Of a stretch of DNA of 64,000 nucleotides, positions 35,040 through 47,400 are shown in pieces; position 1 is the first letter of the stretch; every line of letters begins with the position of its first letter. Where the stretch lies: NCBI GenBank assembly GCA_017591395.1, contig WEDG01006543.1, positions 1 to 64,000 on the forward strand, in the 5' to 3' direction. This stretch comes from Schistocephalus solidus (taxonomy: Eukaryota > Platyhelminthes > Cestoda > Diphyllobothriidea > Diphyllobothriidae). The notes beneath the pieces were generated by a model. That model ran no database searches. It was given only the letters and a program-made list of their open reading frames with translations, and was not told where the DNA came from. Made by a program: the position numbers and the translations under genes.

Positions 35040-35412
35040 ACAAACTGACGCTCCACCCTTTATCCTGGACATTGACGCTGGCGGTTTTGCAATGGGAGCC
35101 ACCCTCCCCCAGAGATTATAACACCCTGTCTGCTATGCCAACCACGCACACTCGAAGAAACGACGAAACTACTGCACATTCCTAGGGGCATCGTTGGCTA
35201 TCGTTACGTACGTTCAACGTTTTCCACATTTACCGAGAGGCAAGCGCTTCTTCCTATGCACCAAAAACACAGCACTCAAATGGCTACAGTCATTCAAAGC
35301 CACATTGGACCAAATTGACCGCTGGCAAGAAAACCTGCAAGACTTTGACTTCTAATGCCAATGCCACCCAGGTTAAAAGCATACGAACGCAGACACTTTA
35401 TGCCGCCTAGGG
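35040..35412 (+). pseudogene. Gypsy RNase H remnant
   Basis: Translates as FILDIDAGGFAMGATLPQ, KKRRNYCTFLGASLAIVTYV, ALKWLQSFKATLDQIDRWQE and a CHPG end followed by a decayed NAD.L motif. This is the order of the Ty3/gypsy RNase H (DAS..AIGAVL, LRWL..F, R..GR.HGNADALSR). One internal stop lies at about 35356. Confidence 0.75.
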
Positions 35413-35879
35413 TCGACTACCCCAGCCGAAGATGACACACTAGAACCGATATTAAACGCAATTAATGTGGGCGAACAGACACAAGATGTTTGGTCTTCAG
35501 CTCAACATCCATCATATAGCAGCACAATTCGCAGGACAGGATAAAAACCAATTCACAAGAGAGGCTCGGTTCCAGCCAAGGTGCACGACTCCTCCATCAT
35601 TGGCCGCACCTCACACTATAGAATGACATTCTCTTTTACCGTGGACACCTTACAAAACGGTGACGTCCCGCAGTACCTGGTTCACATGTCGAAAGTGTGT
35701 TGACAGACCTCCACAAAGAGTTAGAACATAGAGGACAGAAACAAACTGAGCAGACTGCTCGTACCCCGTTTTGGTGGCCCCCGCTTTCGGTCATATGTTT
35801 TAGTATTCTGTCAATCGTGCAGCAAGTGCGCTACATTAAAATTCTCCAATCCCATCCCCAATGGCACCCATGTAGCCGA

Positions 35880-36430
35880 TGTTAACTGGGTTCCCGGTCT
35901 AGACGTTATTGGACCTTTACCAATATCCGTACGGGGTTACGAGTACGTTTTATTCATGATATATTATTTCACTTAATGGGTCGAAGCGATACCGCTGTTG
36001 CACCAATCCACCCAATTCGTGGCAAACGCCATCACCGGCGAATGAGTTTGCCGTTGGGGTGCCCCCTTGACATTCCATTCCTATTGTGGTTCTAATTGAA
36101 ACTCGTCGCTATTTCAAGAAGTTTGTCAACTACTCGAAGTCCAAAAAACACGCACAACCGCATAACACCAAGAAGGCAACGGTTTAGTGGAGAAAACAAA
36201 CCGTACTCTCAAAACCATACTCCTGGCTTTCCTACAATAAGATCATGAAGATGATTGGGATGTCGACCTCTCGTTGTGCTTACTAGCCTACCACGGTTGA
36301 ATCCACTCCACTACCGGCTTTACACCATATTTCTTGAACACGGGACGTGATTTACGTCTTCCAAGCGCTTTAATCCATCCTCTACACACGGCAGGCCCAA
36401 TGCTAACCACTAAATATGACACATAAAAAA
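35880..36430 (+). pseudogene. Gypsy integrase remnant
   Basis: Integrase core on the plus strand: the first Asp in LDVIGPLPIS, a decayed second motif (SLFQEVCQLLEV region, where the usual DQG.NF is damaged), and the Glu motif NGLVEKTNRTLK. LAYHG..HSTTGFTPYFL then follows. Several in-frame stops are present. It belongs to the LTR element and is non-functional. Confidence 0.75.
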
Positions 36431-36783
36431 ATGAACTGACTGTACCTGTTCTGGACAACCCTTCCAACCTGGCAACTTACTCTTACATTTAAACACAATA
36501 CCACCCCGCGACACAGCCTCTAAGTTCCACCATCCCTGGCGGGGGCCCTTCGTCATTTTAGACACTTTTTTCCCTTCCAAATTTCTGATTCAGAGTGCAG
36601 TTCAACCCTAGGCTACCCCTTTTACAGTCCATTTTTCTAAACTCAAACAATACCGCGTTCGACTTCCCTCTTGTTCACCTGAAATTCTAGCTATATTACC
36701 CATAGACCAAGTTCCCTCGTAGCTGCTGAAGTAGGTATCTCGTCACCTTCTGTTGACAGTGCCCAAACTCACGAGGGGGACAT

Positions 36784-36983
36784 TGAAACGGACATGACGG
36801 GGAGGAACCAGTGGGGTTTTTGAAACACCTTCACTTTCGCTATCCTTCTGTACCCAGCAACCGTGACGGTAAGGGACTCCCCGCTGAGCAAAGACTCTCT
36901 AACCTCAAAGGATCTATCGTCTGATAGAACTCCCTTCCCTCATTAAACACTTCCTATCCGATGGAGTCTACTCTGTTTATGAT
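36784..36983 (+). repeat. Right LTR
   Basis: Counterpart of 34772-34972. It may extend further to the right than the matched part, since the left copy is truncated. The next 700 bases, to about 37680, hold no recognisable gene. Confidence 0.65.
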
Positions 36984-37692
36984 TTTTCATTATATAGACA
37001 TTATCTCTGGTTATTATTTTTCGATGTTTCATCAAATCTATAACCGTCAATGAATCTCTATCCCACCTCTACGTTAACTACCAATGCGATCCTTAATATG
37101 AAAGATTCTCAGCAACAAGACAAGACTAAGTTGGATGAATCCGTTACAGAGCCAGCTCTATCCGACTGTGAATAACCTTACCCTGGATCTGGCTCTAATA
37201 CAGAAGACGACATCATAGTGCTGGAGATGAGGACGTTATAATTCACTTCCAGCAACAAAGACAACAACGGAAATACGATATCCACAGTATACTTCGATCT
37301 ATTCATTATTAAATGCTTAAATAATTTTTATTGTCAGATAGGTCAACTGGAAAGACGGACTATTCCGTTTATGGTATGCTTATGTAATTCTTGTCTTCTT
37401 TATATTTTAGCTTTCTGCGACATAACCGTCATCCCTGATGCTGGAAACAAATTCCAGGAAGGAGAAATGACAGGACTGATTTTACTTTTGAGGCAAAAAG
37501 ACATTTTGAGAGGGAGGTGTGAGGTAAGGGTCTGTCCGATGATTTAGCATTTGGTTGTAATTTATTTTTGAGTGCTTATGAAATTGTGCTTGGGCAGTCA
37601 GCTTACTGTATCAGAATTGGTGGATCCCATTCTTTGCAGTAGGACTGGCGGTTAACTTGACCCAAGTGAGGTTAAACCCACGGCTTCCGGTG

Positions 37693-37770
37693 GGGGCCTG
37701 GTACCTCAGTTGGCTAGAGCTCTACCAAAGCTTTCCCTTTGTTATCGTGGGTACGAATCGCACCGCGGCC
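37693..37770 (+). mobile_element. tRNA-like head, probable SINE
   Basis: A box A-like sequence TACCTCAGTTGG (37702-37713) and a box B-like GGTACGAATCG (37750-37760) have tRNA-like spacing. A 5-bp stem CAAAG/CTTTG stands in the anticodon-arm place and a T-stem of four pairs closes TACGAAT. The acceptor stem (GGCCTGG with CGCGGCC) has two mismatches, so this is not a working tRNA gene. A tRNA-derived SINE is the best reading; body and tail are not delimited. Confidence 0.5.
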
Positions 37771-37982
37771 GCCGAGGTTTTGCACAATTGAGTCAAATAA
37801 ATTATTAAAATCTGTCAAAATTCCCTAATTACATTTGATACAGCCAATCGCTTTCTCATGCTGATCCGGACATGCAAATCAGGTGGCGCTTTCTGCACAA
37901 GACTCAAGAGGTGCATATACCGAGAAAGGAACACGTAATAAAACGAACATATTTTTTTTCCTATTTCATTATATTACAGTCG

Positions 37983-38402
37983 TTAGTTCCGACCAGGATC
38001 TGAGAGGCGCTTGGCAAAAGTCTGTGCAACCAGTAGAGGGAAGATGAGGGTCGCATCCGCGTGTACTTTCACGGGCTCTGCGGCAGAGCCCAGCTTGCCC
38101 CAGCTAACCGCCTCGTCCGGTCGAGCGCCGGAGTCACTGCCGTCGAACTCCTCACCCGTGTTCACGTAGAGACAATAGTCCGCGCCGTTGCGCATGAGGT
38201 TGGCATTCAACGTGTGATGCTTTATGATCCCACCACCCAGAATGATCACACCGGTGGCGTACGAGTAGACAGCCAGACAGTTTATCCGCCTTACGTCCTC
38301 GGCGACATCTACGCGCAGACCGGACGACCGGTAACTATGAGAGAAGAGCACATCACCCAGAGCCCCGTCAGTGATGCCGGGACAGAAGACCGGAATACCG
38401 TT
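37983..38402 (-). CDS. DHPS: DHPS exon 5 (active-site lysine, stop)
   Basis: 139 codons and a stop, after acceptor TTTGCACAG. It starts [17 protein letters not shown] and ends KRLSDPGRN. It holds the [15 protein letters not shown] and [16 protein letters not shown] motifs. The open frame upstream of 38402 is intron sequence, and an opposite-strand open frame at 38061-38483 is a shadow of this exon. Confidence 0.95.
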   Translation of the reverse strand, partial: NGIPVFCPGITDGALGDVLFSHSYRSSGLRVDVAEDVRRINCLAVYSYATGVIILGGGIIKHHTLNANLMRNGADYCLYVNTGEEFDGSDSGARPDEAVSWGKLGSAAEPVKVHADATLIFPLLVAQTFAKRLSDPGRN

Positions 38403-41400
38403 CTGTGCAAAGGGGAGAGAGTGGAGTACGAAGTTAGCAAGACAAATGTGCTCTCCGCAAATTTCTCCAGTGTACACAGCTAATGTGGCCGGGACGGTGC
38501 GGTCACAGACAATGCGCAGTAATGGTCGCCTCTTTAATGTGGGCGGAGGCGTGGAAAGAAGGGGGGTGGTGAGGTGAGAGCCAGACACCATCCGATAGTT
38601 GTCATGGCAACTTCTTCGTGACAATGGAAAGTTATGTGACCTATAACAAAAGTGGTGGTATGGCAAATTGAATGGTAATAGAAGCAAAGAGTCGAGTTCC
38701 AGGAAGTAGTCGCGACGGAGACATGATCTCTGGAACGAAATGTTCATCAGCCTGACGTTTATGATTCTCACACAAATCCATCATCAGAGACAGATTCAAA
38801 TAAGGGAGTATTTTTTTGAGAAAAACGTGATCAGTTGCCACTTAGAGTACATCCATGTCTTGTGTAGTTTTGAAAACAAAATACCCCCAGCATGCTGACC
38901 GATGCAGCTCATATTTCCGCGGAGACTCTCCTGTGTTCACATTGGTAAACACAGAGAATGGAACCGTGGAAACATGAAGTTGTTTTATTGTAAGACTGAT
39001 AGCCAGTGATTGATTTGTCTCATGTAAATAATTCTTATTTCCACGATCTAGGTATTGCATGCAGACTGGAAGAGGTTTCTGGAAGAGGTTAGTAATAAGC
39101 CAGTCTAAACCCTGACAGATTTTTACTAGAATACTGGACTGACGGACTGACCTAAGGCATCTTAAAAGTGTACCGCACTACGAACTTAATTGTTTTATTC
39201 AGAGGTAGCGTGTTTTTGAAGGCAAAATGGTGCGCAATTTGATGGCTTCATCCGTTAGAGATTAGTGGTAGGGATGCCAGGCCAGTCTGCTAGGACTAAT
39301 CGGCATTTCCCATGGGTAGACAACTGACTCAGAAGACTGGAAAATCTAAGTCTGCACGAAGATATTCTGGATGGCGGTCTAACAAAAAGTTGTTCTGGTG
39401 TCTGCTACGAGGGACTGAAGCAATGCCGACCTGCTCCGCACCATCGTGAAGAGCGATAAGAGGAAACTCAGGACCCTGCCTAACCAGCCTTTTCAAATTA
39501 AAAAGTTCGCTCAGCATTTTATAGGTTTTGGCAAATGCTGTGGACTTATTTTAAAAAATGCTGAAACTTAATTACAAAGCCATGTTTCCTCTGCTAAGAG
39601 GACTTAACCCCAATAAGATTTTAGTGAAAATACATCACCTTAATGATAGTTGAGCTTTCTGGATTCGAGGAATTTGTCAAACGGTTGCATAAGGGCGTCC
39701 TGGTTTTGAAATGATTATTTCGCAGAACACGACATCTGTAAGTGCGAACTCGGTTTTCGGGGCATGTTGGGCGCTTCAGTGGTATTAAAAACAATCCCTA
39801 TTCCCTTTGGGTATCTCAACGAATCATTTTTTCGTCACCAACGACGTTTAAACACAGGAATAGGTAGTACTTATTCCCCACAAGTAGGGAATTACTAGAT
39901 GTTAGACAAGTGAGTTCGGTGAACGGTTTGTCCCCCGGCTTTAAATTTGAAATTGAGTCGGCATCTTTTTCTCCTTTATTCACACGTGAAGTTTCTAATA
40001 TATACACGGGCTTGTCCATTTTTCTCATTAGATAGCACTATTTAGCACTGTTTCTTTTAACTGCCCCAATGAGGACAATTGCAAATGACGCCAGCATCCT
40101 TTCGAAGGAAGAATTTCCTGAGCACATTTTGCGACGACCGTTCATGAAGCCGATAGCGAGAGCTTTCGGTCACTATGTATCCTAACCTTTTCTCGGATGT
40201 TGCCACTTTTACGTACCAATTTTTGTCCACGGTGAGTGGACGTCCTTTGGTTGAAAGTTTTGAAGTGACACTTTCAAAATAAAGCTTACCACTCTCTCTC
40301 TCTCTCTTAAGTAATAAGCGCAATCGACAGCCGAATTCCGTTCAGGAGGGAAGGAACCACTTAATTAGAGTTCAAAATTATTTGGGAATCGGAAAAATTT
40401 TTAAATATTTTTTTAAAAAAAACTATGCTTTGAATAGAAAATTCAAAGCATAAGTAATTAACGATCAAAGGAGTATAAGAGAAAATATTTTCCCTTACTT
40501 TTTCTATAAAATATATTGGAATTTATAACGGCATCGAAAATCAACAGCTTAAATGCATACTACTTAAGTAGCAGTTTTTATCGAGTGCAGTTTTCACAGG
40601 CGGCTTGCTTTCCTGTCTGAAATAACTTGAAAGTATGCTTAAGATAATATATACTGCCTTAACGAAAATGCATTTCGAAATTTTGGTCAGCATTTCCATA
40701 GAACAGTTATTGACTGTAGTGTAGTTTATGTTAAATGGAGTTTTATTCCGTAAGATAGCTCATCAGAAATACAATTTGCAGTCTGCCTGCACCCCAAAAT
40801 GCAGGAGCAGGAACAAGGGTCCAGTTGACTGCCGTTTGCATGTAAAAACTCAGCACAATAGCAGCGATCAGGTAATTCATACCCGCTATAAAAATCAACC
40901 AACCCCACAAAGGACCAACGTAAATGTTGTTTCTAAGATGTATTCATTTCCTCAAATACTTGGTCAATCTTCTCCAATTTAACTGAGCTGAGAATAAACT
41001 ATTGAAAATTATAGGTAACTGGCCCGCCTTTCATCAACTGTCAGCAGCGGAATTTTTCCCGAACTCAAACAATCCCCGCTTCTCCCGTTGCTCGAACACA
41101 ACTGGTGAGCGAGATGAACATCCTCAAAACCAGTGGAAGTAGCATTCACCGAAACACTGTCTGATGCCCTTGCAAATGCATTAAGTGTGAAGCGGAGTTG
41201 CGCTACAGTCAAAAATAGAACATGGTCTCCAAAGGTCAGTCATACCAGCTTCTCATGGGAAACCATGCGACTAGGAGGGAAATAGGCTGAGGGAAAGAAG
41301 TCTAAGTGCCTTAATTCGAACAGCGTTGGAATGGTAAACATTGAGCATATCAAGTGAACAATTCCTGACTCGGAGGACAACAGAAACCCACGATTAAACA

Positions 41401-44400
41401 CGCAATAAATGCCACCAAGACGGATGTTCTGGCATCGCAGTAACGTTCCAACATATCCTCGGAAGCACCACGCAACTGGTAGAGTCAGACGAATTGAATC
41501 CACCTCCCCTACTAGGAGAGGGAGGGGAAGGTGAATGGAAGAAGGCTTTGGTGGAGACGGGACACTGAGACTGAGGCTTTCTCGCCATTATGGACCTCAA
41601 CGGCGTGAAGAGACCTCACCTTTTTGCTGGTTGCTGATCGTGCAACCACCACTAGACCGTGTTTTCGAAAATAAGGGTCTAAGCTCGAAAGCTGGCAGTT
41701 GATTCGGACTTCTGAAGGACAGGCGTAAAACCAATCCAAAGTTCCTTAATACTCTCACTGGCTAAAAGGGCGGGGAAGCGTTAAAGGTTACTGTGGGATA
41801 ATTAACTAGGCTGAAACCGGTCCCCCGGAAGACACGGATCCGCATTGGGCTGCTATCAAAGCAGTCATTCGAAAAAGCACCAGAGTAACCACCACACGCT
41901 GTGATCGCCTGCGAGCGGCTGCAAAGGATATGGGCAAATTTAAAATGAGATGCTGCGAACAAATGCACGGGTCCCGAACAAGTGCTGCAAATCAGCTCTT
42001 TGATTGGTTGGCATCTATGTGAGCATCGGGAGGAGTTAGTCAGGTCCATCAAAAGCATAGAATGCGAAGTAATATTAGTAATGCTTGATAGCAGAGTCCG
42101 CGGATCCAGTCATGAGATTATGAGCAGTAGCTGAAAAAGTTAACCAACCCGTCTACGCGTGCCACACTCACGACCTGGCCCCACAGCAATCACCGGAGGC
42201 TACTAAAAGGACAACTAGGAACTCACATCAGTCAGGGAGAGGGAGTCATAAAAACCCAAGTAGGGCGCAACCATTACGTCCGGATTCTCAGTCCTGAGAA
42301 GGGGACAGTTATAAAGTACGTTGGCAGACTTCAAAGTCACGAAGTGAGGAATGCAGTGGTATGCGGTGAGGATGTAATCGCTAGTGTCGGTTCCTCTCTC
42401 TCTCTCTGTCGGCTGATCGTGAAGCTGGGTGCAGTGGCTGACGCGGAAAGAAGGCTTGCCTTTGGGGTTTGCTACCCTACATATGTAGGCAGTAGTTGTG
42501 AGCCCGCATCGAATCGGAGCTGCCCAGCAAACACGCGCTACGAGCCAGTTTAACTCTCATCTTGGTCACACAGACACACATCTCGTCGTAGCGGTGGTTC
42601 AAATTCCAGGCTTTCAGCTGACATCATCCTTACTGCGGCTTAAATCATTACGCCCCTCACGGCCACCATCGACGAGGCCACGTCATAGAGAGTGCTTAAA
42701 GGTTGCTGATGAATTCAGGTTAAAGAAAGGCGATGCAATGTGCTGAGGAACTGGTTGGCCTAGACCGGTCGGTCTGGAGTCCGACAATGAGTAGGAGTCA
42801 AATCCGCGCATCAGATGTTTGCCCTCCCCCACCCTTTCATGCGCGAGTACCGGCTAGTTACACGTCCTTCCGCATACCCATCCTCTTCCTTCAAAAGGTA
42901 GCTACACTAAACCGGGCAGAAAAACACATGTGATCTGGTGAAAGTGGCGAGCAGTTGGCAAGCCCTGTGTCACGAACGCCAGACTTAGATCGGGATGGCT
43001 GGAAAAGTAGGCGATCAGCTGAGCGACTCCCTTCACATCTTAGTGATAAAAACGAACATTCGTGCAATGTGACATCAGTGCACTCTGTGTCCGAGAACAG
43101 TATTTAAACATTTTAATAGGCATGAATAATTACCTTGTGGCACCAGTAGTAGACGGATTCCTCGTTATCGATCTCCTTTCCCAGACGGTCGATTATCTTT
43201 GAGGGGGTCCAGTTAATGTTCTAAATAGAAGAAACACAAGCCTGAGGAGAGATTTGAGAACCGAGAAATGCTGATTACCAGAAGAGGTAAGCAGCATACC
43301 AAAGAGAACAAAAAAGGCAGAATAGCTGCTTCTAAACTGCACTCTCTTATCATCCAGGGACATTAGTAAAGACTCCGAAATCCGAATGAAAGCAGGGAGC
43401 TTGAAATTAACCGAAGCGCACCCCTTTACCCGCTTAGCTACGGCGTCCAATCCTATGTTTAGGAGAAGTCATGCCGCAAGAAGAATCTAACAGTCATGAT
43501 CCAAAGACCCCATCGACAAGAAGCGATGATCATGATGTTTAATTTTAGGGTGCAACGGCCTTGATAATGGACGCACGCCAATCACCATGTTCCAGGGTCA
43601 GGTACTGGCTAGGAGAGGGGCAGAGACAGTCATACTGTAGAGAAGCCAGATAATGATGTGGTTCAGCGAAGAATGGACGATGTACGGCCTGCGTGCGCGC
43701 ACCAGCGAACAAGGGAAATATTGGTAAAAATCACCGCAACCGCCTACCGCTAATTCAGGCATGAAGGTGTCCTATCTGCTCGACGTCATCTCAGGCTCCA
43801 AACATCCGTACGAACCAAATTACATCAGCTTCACGCCCTCGTATCACACTTATCGGGCTAGGATTGGACTCGATGAGTAATTTACCACACATACACACGA
43901 CACCTGATAAGCGTCTTGTGGCAAAAAATTCCCGTCTTCAGCGGGTAAGACTGGCGAATAGCAAGAAGCGCCGTGATTCGGTTGCGCTTCTGTATTTAGT
44001 TCTATTACAGCAATCCGAACTACCTAATGAAAATAAGTAGCGACAACGTATGCGTTCACTTCAAAGGGGTTCTTGTACTTCGTTCTCATTGGCAGATTGT
44101 TGCTAACTTAGGGGGAAGAAACTGTCAGAAATAATGCTGCATCGTTCTTTTGACTGATTAATATGACAAAGCTCTTGCTCCCTCCTCTCCCCACAAAAGC
44201 AAAACGCATTCCAGGCGTACCTGTTCGTTCTGTTCTTTTAGGAGTTGGTCAAAGATGGGTATGAGCCAATCCTCAAAGGACACGTAGTTGGTGTTGGGCA
44301 CCAAGAGATTGCCCGTTCTATTGATACCCAGGGAGCGCAGAGTTGAGCCAGTCCACTTTGAGAAATCACCCACATAGAATGGTGCCATGCACTTGACAAA

Positions 44401-47400
44401 GTCCTCCTCAATACCACCCGCGGAGGTCACTAAAACATCCACCTGCGGAGAAAAGAGAGGGGGTTATAAGATCGAATTATGAACTAAAAGCATAAATGTG
44501 TACACGTGAGCGCACGCTGATACACCAATACACAGACAATTGCTAAATGGGCGACAGAGATCACGAGCGGGCAACAACTTCTCAGGTCGAACTCCGTTAA
44601 GTTATGATAGCCAGGGGGAAGAGAGATTGATACAGACTGCTTCAGGCTTATTTTGTCCTCACTCAGCTATTTATAACCCTGATCTCCATCTGAAATCAGA
44701 AACGCAAGCATGCCTAATCGAAGAGTGTAGATAGTTTACAGACGTGGTCTAGAAGATGGGACATAAGCACTTCATTGAGCCAAAGGTCATCGCGCCTCCT
44801 CGCGACCTGACATTCTAGCGTTTCAGATCTCGTATCAATTCAAACAGGAATGGGCGCACACCCATCCATTGGCTTCCCGAAGAAGACAAGCGCTTGAAAT
44901 TCGAGGTTCAGATGTATTATCGCGTTCATAATTCATAAATAAGACTAAAACAAAACCCTAAAAGAGCAACCAAGTGCACTAAGTAGAACGAAGCAAGTAC
45001 TAATTTCCAAAGCCGGTAGTTAACACGCGGTTATTCTATGGTATGGATTACTGAACCAAAAACTTGAACAGCCCAGTAGCATCTTCGAGCTGATAAGGTA
45101 AGCCAATCAACAGGTTGATAGGACTGATAAAACTCACCATTTTATGCTGAACCAGAAATCGGATGATCTCCCGTATCCCGGAGGTGATCATGTTGGAGGT
45201 GTAAGCAAGAAAGATGGTGCAACCGGTACGACGGCTGTGGCCCAAATTCAACTCCTCTAAGGTTCTGTCGGCTTCCGCACTTCGGTCGCTGGGAAATTTG
45301 CTCTTTCTGTCGATCTGAAAGACAAATGGGTCGTTTTAGCAACCTGGGTGAGAGTGTGAGTGTGCCTTGCAGACTGGGCGAGGCTTTCAGCTTACTCTGG
45401 AATTCCCTAAACGGATTGGCTGGGATTCTGACTAGTGCCGGCGCTAAAAACTACGTTGGGGACTGCGCTAGATTGCTGCACAACGCACTGACTCCGGCTG
45501 ACCGAAGATCTTGCTGACTTAAGAGTTTCCGAATGCGATTTCAACGTCGATGCTGATGCTTCTTGAGATGGTACCACGCAGATAATTGAATTGGCCCACG
45601 GCGCTGAGGAAATCGTCGGTGAATATAAGTGGCGGTTTTATATATTGGTCGGTGGGTACCGATGGCAGGTGTGTCTGCAGTTGCTAGTACCCGCAGCTGA
45701 TCGAAATCAGTTTTTTATATTGCTGGTAAGAAGTGTGTGCTCGGGGCTGTCCGTTGTCGTGCGTCGCCTGCCTCGATAAAGTTCCCGTCCCCTTAGCGAG
45801 GGGAGAGGGTGCTAATTAGTCAGAGGAGTCCCGTCTCCTGACGAGCGAGTATTTCAAGAGGCGTCAGCTATGTGACTCAGGGTGCATCCAAGTAATCCAT
45901 TTTGCGCTTGCTGCTGTAGCATCCGCTCCAGTGTACCCCAATTCGACACGCCTTTTGGTCAGTCGACTGCCACGGCAGCGGTTCTAACCCACAGCCGCGC
46001 ATGACTGTGCTCAAACCTTGAACTACATCAAGCGCGTCCACGGGAGTGGCTTGTCCCCTAATGATGAGGCCTCCCGACATAATGATTAAACTAACCAATC
46101 GCATGTTTAAAACCATGCTGACGCGGACATAGGCAGATGACCTTGCCGACAAAGACCAAGGAGACTGGAATGGCCATTTCTGGCCTATTATCCGTCACCA
46201 GCCAGCCATACCCAACACCAGGGGACAGGGACATATCACTAGCGCGTTGGTACCAGTCCACTACTTATGCGCTCCGCAGCAGCCGCATTGGTCTAGCAAA
46301 CAGCTAACTCACAGCAACCTATTCTGTGTATTGAATAGACTGGTTCTCACAGCTCACAGATTTCTCTCATTAGGATGAACGTACTAAGTGGAGCAACTGA
46401 CCGGAACGGAGGACAGTGCTAGTAGCTCGGGAACTGGCGCGCTACAAGGTGTACATTGCTGCTCTCAGCGAGACCCGATTCTATGAGCAGCTGGAGGAGG
46501 TGGGTGCCGGCTACACCTTCTTCTGGAGGGGCCAGCTAAAGGCAGAGCGATGCGACGCTGGTGTCGCCTTTGCCATCCGGAACGAATTCGTGGTACGTTT
46601 GCCATAGAATATCAATCGTCGCCTGATGGGCCTTTGCCTGACTCTTTGGCGAGACAAGTTCACCACCATCATCAGCGCCTACGCTCCCTAATGACGAGCT
46701 CTGAGGCAGCGAAGGACAAATTCTACAAGGACCTGCACGCCCTCCTGGCGACTGTGCCGAAGGCGGACAAGTTAATTGTGCTTGGTGCCGTCAACGCGGA
46801 CGTCGGGACAGACCACGCCGCGTGGCAGGGAGTGCTGGGTACCCACGGGCTCGGTAGCTGTAAAGAGAACGGCCTACTTCTTCTGCAAAGCTGTGCGGAA
46901 CACCGTCTCCTGCTGACCAACAATTTCTTCCGCCTTCCGACGCGAAAGAACGCCACGCAGATCCATCCTCGGTCGAGGCGCTGGCAGCTGCTAGATTATG
47001 TTCTCATCCAGACACAAGATGGACAGGACGTGCTGGTGACCAAGGCGATCCCCAGTGCCAAAGGGTGGATGGATCACCGCCTTGTCCTCTCCAATATGAG
47101 GCTCCGACCTTAACCAAGGCGAAGGCCTCAAGGTAAGCTCACTGTTTTGATTTCAGCAACAAAATAACCGAGAAACTGGAGGATCTGCATGCTCCAGATG
47201 ATAATGCCACCGTGGAGACACGATGATATCAACTGCGAAACGTCATCCAGTTCACCGCCCTCAAAGTCCTCGGACGCGCACGCCGTCAACAACAGGACTG
47301 GTTTGATGAAAATGACGTCGACATCAGCAAAGTACTCGTGGAGAAGCCTTCATGGACATTCGGAATGACGCCACCAAAGCAGCCTTCTTCAGATGCCGCC

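Larger units (their letters stand above)
34772..36983 (+). mobile_element. Ty3/gypsy LTR retrotransposon, internally deleted
   Basis: Two similar sequences of about 200 bp (34772-34972 and 36784-36983) flank RNase H and integrase remnants, so this is an LTR element. Gag, protease and nearly all of the RT are missing: RNase H begins soon after the left repeat. A purine-rich tract (ACGAGGGGGAC, about 36772) just before the right repeat fits a polypurine tract. Stops and frameshifts run through the coding parts. No target duplication could be assigned. Confidence 0.75.

Noticed and set aside
38061..38483. 140-codon open frame on the plus strand
   Set aside because: It is the antisense shadow of the last DHPS exon, whose minus-strand product is clearly recognisable.
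42590..42612. Box B-like GGTTCAAATTCC, possible tRNA gene
   Set aside because: It has an extra T within the box, no convincing box A at the right distance and no cloverleaf stems.
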